From: Microbacteriaceae bacterium
GTDB lineage: Bacteria > Actinomycetota > Actinomycetes > Actinomycetales > Microbacteriaceae
Assembly (NCBI GenBank): GCA_003454135.1
Contig: DMKW01000049.1
Location: 11,910 to 18,878, forward strand
DNA length: 6,969 nucleotides
Direction of reading: 5' to 3'
Shown here: positions 5,359 to 6,969 of the stretch, piece after piece
Layout of the letters: every line of letters starts with the position of its first letter
Position numbering within the stretch: position 1 is the first letter of the stretch
Notes under the pieces: generated by a model
What the model saw: only the letters and a program-made list of their open reading frames with translations
Told to the model about the DNA's origin: nothing
Databases searched by the model: none
Made by a program: the position numbers and the translations under genes

Positions 5359-5999
5359 GCTGGACGCGTGACGAGATGGCAACGATCGCTGCAGGCGAGC
5401 TGCGCGACGGAGACTACGTCAACCTCGGCATCGGCATTCCGACCCTCGTGGCCAACCACATCCCCGACGGCGTGCGGGTGACACTGCAGAGCGAGAACGG
5501 ACTGCTCGGCATGGGCCCGTTTCCGTTCGAGGGCGAGGAGGACGCCGACCTCATCAACGCCGGCAAGCAGACGGTCACGATCCTGCCAGGCGGGAGCTTC
5601 TTCGACTCCGCGGCATCCTTCGGCATGATCCGGGGCGGGCACGTGCAGGTCGCCATCCTCGGAGCGATGCAGGTCTCGGCGAAGGGCGACCTCGCGAACT
5701 GGTCGGTGCCGGGCAAGATGGTCAAGGGCATGGGCGGGGCGATGGACCTCGTCGCCGGCACGCCCCGGGTCGTGGTGCTCACCGAGCACACCGCGAAGGA
5801 CGGTTCGCCGAAGATCGTGGCATCGTGCTCCCTGCCTCTCACCGGCGTCGGCGTGGTCGACCGCATCATCACCGACCTGGCGGTGTTCGACGTCTCCCCC
5901 GACGGGCTCACCCTCGTATCTACGGCGCCAGGCGTGACCGTGGATGAGGTGCGGGAGAAGACGGAACCGCCCTTCACGGTCGCCACCTCGCTCGGCTGA
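5355..5999 (+). CDS. scoB: 3-oxoacid CoA-transferase subunit B (EC 2.8.3.5 type)
   Basis: Beta subunit of the same enzyme, 214 aa, a normal size. It carries the catalytic glutamate: LQSENGLLG at 44-52, with Glu47 forming the enzyme-CoA thioester. Other family marks are YVNLGIGIPTLVANHI (21-36), LPGGSFFDSAASFGMIRGGH (77-96), NWSVPGKMVKGMGGAMDLV (115-133) and the C-terminal EPPF (204-207). The ATG lies in an ATGA overlap with the scoA stop, so the two subunits are translationally coupled and made in equal amounts. The product acetoacetyl-CoA would go to a thiolase encoded elsewhere. I saw no clear terminator in the 68 bp that follow. Confidence 0.93.
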   Translation: MSWTRDEMATIAAGELRDGDYVNLGIGIPTLVANHIPDGVRVTLQSENGLLGMGPFPFEGEEDADLINAGKQTVTILPGGSFFDSAASFGMIRGGHVQVAILGAMQVSAKGDLANWSVPGKMVKGMGGAMDLVAGTPRVVVLTEHTAKDGSPKIVASCSLPLTGVGVVDRIITDLAVFDVSPDGLTLVSTAPGVTVDEVREKTEPPFTVATSLG

Positions 6000-6054
6000 C
6001 CTGGCGACACGCGGCAAACTCTCCCTCGGTGCCATGATCGACGGGTCCGCTCAC

Positions 6055-6068
6055 TACACTTGCAGCCG
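6055..6068 (+). promoter_or_regulatory. Predicted -10 and leaderless start of the amylosucrase gene
   Basis: TACACT (6055-6060) lies 7 nt before the GTG at 6068, so transcription would begin at or beside the start codon, and there is no Shine-Dalgarno site. The arrangement resembles the lysR start (both share ACTTGCAG across -10 and start region). No clear -35 is seen, and the partner half of the TGCA dyad is absent, so this is not called an operator. Confidence 0.45.
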
Positions 6069-6969
6069 TGTCCCCCAATGAACTGTGGGAAAAAGCGACG
6101 CCGCTTTCTCCGAGATCCCGAGTGTCGGCCGCCCGTCGCAAGAACACGACAAACGAGGACTGGGCCTCGCTCGAGGCACGATTCGACGCCGAGTTTCCCC
6201 GACTCCAGTCGCTCTTCCGCCAGATCTACGGCGACCAACCCGACGTGGACGAGCAGCTCGCCCTCCTCGCGATCGACGCGGCGAACTCGTGGCAGGATCG
6301 CCCGGCCGATCTGAAGGCCGTCGATGCGGAGCGCGCCGGAAGGCCGGACTGGTTCCAGTCCAACCGCATGCTCGGCGGTGTCTGCTACGTCGACCTCTAC
6401 GCGAACGACCTCTCCGGGCTCCGCGCGCGCATCCCATACTTTCGAGAGCTCGGCCTCACCTACCTGCACCTGATGCCGCTCTTTCTCGCGCCGGAAGAGA
6501 ACTCCGACGGCGGCTACGCGGTGTCGAGCTACCGAGAGGTCAACCCCGCCATCGGCTCGATGGCCGAGCTCGCCGCGGTCGCCTCCGACCTGCGGGCGAA
6601 CGGCATCTCCCTCGTCGTCGACTTCATCTTCAACCACACCTCCAACGAACACGAGTGGGCCAGGAAGGCGCTCGCCGGCGACCCGGAGCACGAGGCCTTC
6701 TACTGGATCTTCCCCGATCGCGAACTTCCAGACGCGTACGAGACGACCGTGCGGGAGATCTTCCCGGACGATCATCCCGGCTCGTTCGTTCAGCTCGACG
6801 ACGGCCGCTGGGTGTGGGCGACCTTCCACTCGTTCCAGTGGGACCTCAACTATCGCAACCCGGCCGTCTTCCGCGCGATGGCGGGGGAAATGCTCTTCCT
6901 CGCCAACCAGGGCGTGGACATCGTACGGATGGATGCGGTCGCTTTCATCTGGAAGCAGTTGGGAACCAC
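6068..6969 (+). CDS. ams: Amylosucrase (EC 2.4.1.4), GH13 family; 3' end beyond the window
   Basis: Glucosyltransferase that uses sucrose to build alpha-1,4-glucan and releases fructose. 300 codons are visible, about half of the usual 630-650 aa. After an N-terminal helical region (30-80) the (beta/alpha)8 barrel begins with MLGGVCYVDLY (101-111). Then come LGLTYLHLMPLFLAPEENSDGGYAVSSYREVNP and GH13 region I DFIFNHTSNEHEW. The visible part ends in region II GVDIVRMDAVAFIWKQLGT, where Asp289 is the nucleophile; the Neisseria polysaccharea enzyme has Asp286, so the chosen start fits well. The SDGGYAVSSYR and RMDAVAFIWKQ stretches are diagnostic for amylosucrase against other GH13 enzymes. An in-frame TGA at 6035 limits the start; GTG 6068 is preferred, with GTG 6122 as an alternative. 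It is unrelated to the preceding ketone-body genes and seems to have its own promoter. Confidence 0.93.
   Translation, partial: MSPNELWEKATPLSPRSRVSAARRKNTTNEDWASLEARFDAEFPRLQSLFRQIYGDQPDVDEQLALLAIDAANSWQDRPADLKAVDAERAGRPDWFQSNRMLGGVCYVDLYANDLSGLRARIPYFRELGLTYLHLMPLFLAPEENSDGGYAVSSYREVNPAIGSMAELAAVASDLRANGISLVVDFIFNHTSNEHEWARKALAGDPEHEAFYWIFPDRELPDAYETTVREIFPDDHPGSFVQLDDGRWVWATFHSFQWDLNYRNPAVFRAMAGEMLFLANQGVDIVRMDAVAFIWKQLGT

Noticed and set aside
6000..6060. Terminator after scoB (GGCA...TGCC around 6013-6033)
   Set aside because: Only a 4-bp stem with a long loop and no T-tract; not convincing.
6053..6064. Possible third LysR operator before the amylosucrase gene (ACTTGCAG)
   Set aside because: Only one TGCA half-site is present at the needed spacing and the TGAGTATT block is absent; the resemblance is explained by a -10 followed by the start region.
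5414..6829. Minus-strand open frame of 471 codons opposite scoB and amylosucrase
   Set aside because: Val/Gly/Arg-rich shadow with no domain; the plus strand carries highly conserved scoB and amylosucrase motifs throughout.

Overview
The window looks like chromosomal DNA from a high-GC actinobacterium. GC-rich third positions are uniform, antisense shadow frames are long, one divergent promoter pair has actinobacterial character, and two genes appear to start leaderless (ATG or GTG about 7 nt after a -10-like hexamer). A Micrococcales/Microbacteriaceae-type host is my guess from protein style only. There are no mobile elements, tRNAs, rRNAs or CRISPR arrays. Eight protein genes fill almost all of the window, and no gene-free stretch exceeds 250 bp.

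Layout. (1) Positions 1-962, minus strand: a FluC/CrcB fluoride channel, cut at its 3' end by the window edge, lies 15 nt downstream of a single-domain universal stress protein; the two form a probable operon. (2) A GC-rich hairpin at 1034-1068 ends the next minus-strand unit, an MHS-type major facilitator transporter (1086-2492). (3) Divergent from the transporter is a LysR-type regulator (2640-3569). (4) The regulator converges tail to tail, with 7 bp between stops, on a D-3-hydroxybutyrate dehydrogenase of the SDR family (3577-4383, minus). (5) Divergent from the dehydrogenase is a translationally coupled scoA-scoB pair (4630-5999), the two subunits of a 3-oxoacid CoA-transferase. (6) A leaderless amylosucrase gene (GH13) starts at 6068 and runs off the right edge.

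The middle of the window (1086-5999) reads as a self-contained 3-hydroxybutyrate/acetoacetate utilisation module: uptake by the MHS transporter, oxidation to acetoacetate by the dehydrogenase, activation to acetoacetyl-CoA by ScoAB, and control by the LysR protein. The strongest support for this is in the DNA. The two divergent intergenic regions (transporter/lysR and dehydrogenase/scoA) share a bipartite element: TGAGTATT(C/G)ATGCA, then exactly 52 bp later (start to start) TGTGCA-N4-TGCAGA, with a CGCAC block at the same offset in both. In each region the left block carries the -10 of a leftward promoter (TTGA(T/C)(G/C)-N17-AATACT). The right block is a TGCA-N4-TGCA palindrome centred about 64-65 bp upstream of the predicted leftward start site, which is the classical place for a LysR-family recognition site. 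In the lysR region the same palindrome also covers lysR's own -10, which suggests autorepression. The operator assignment and the substrate of the transporter are inferences.
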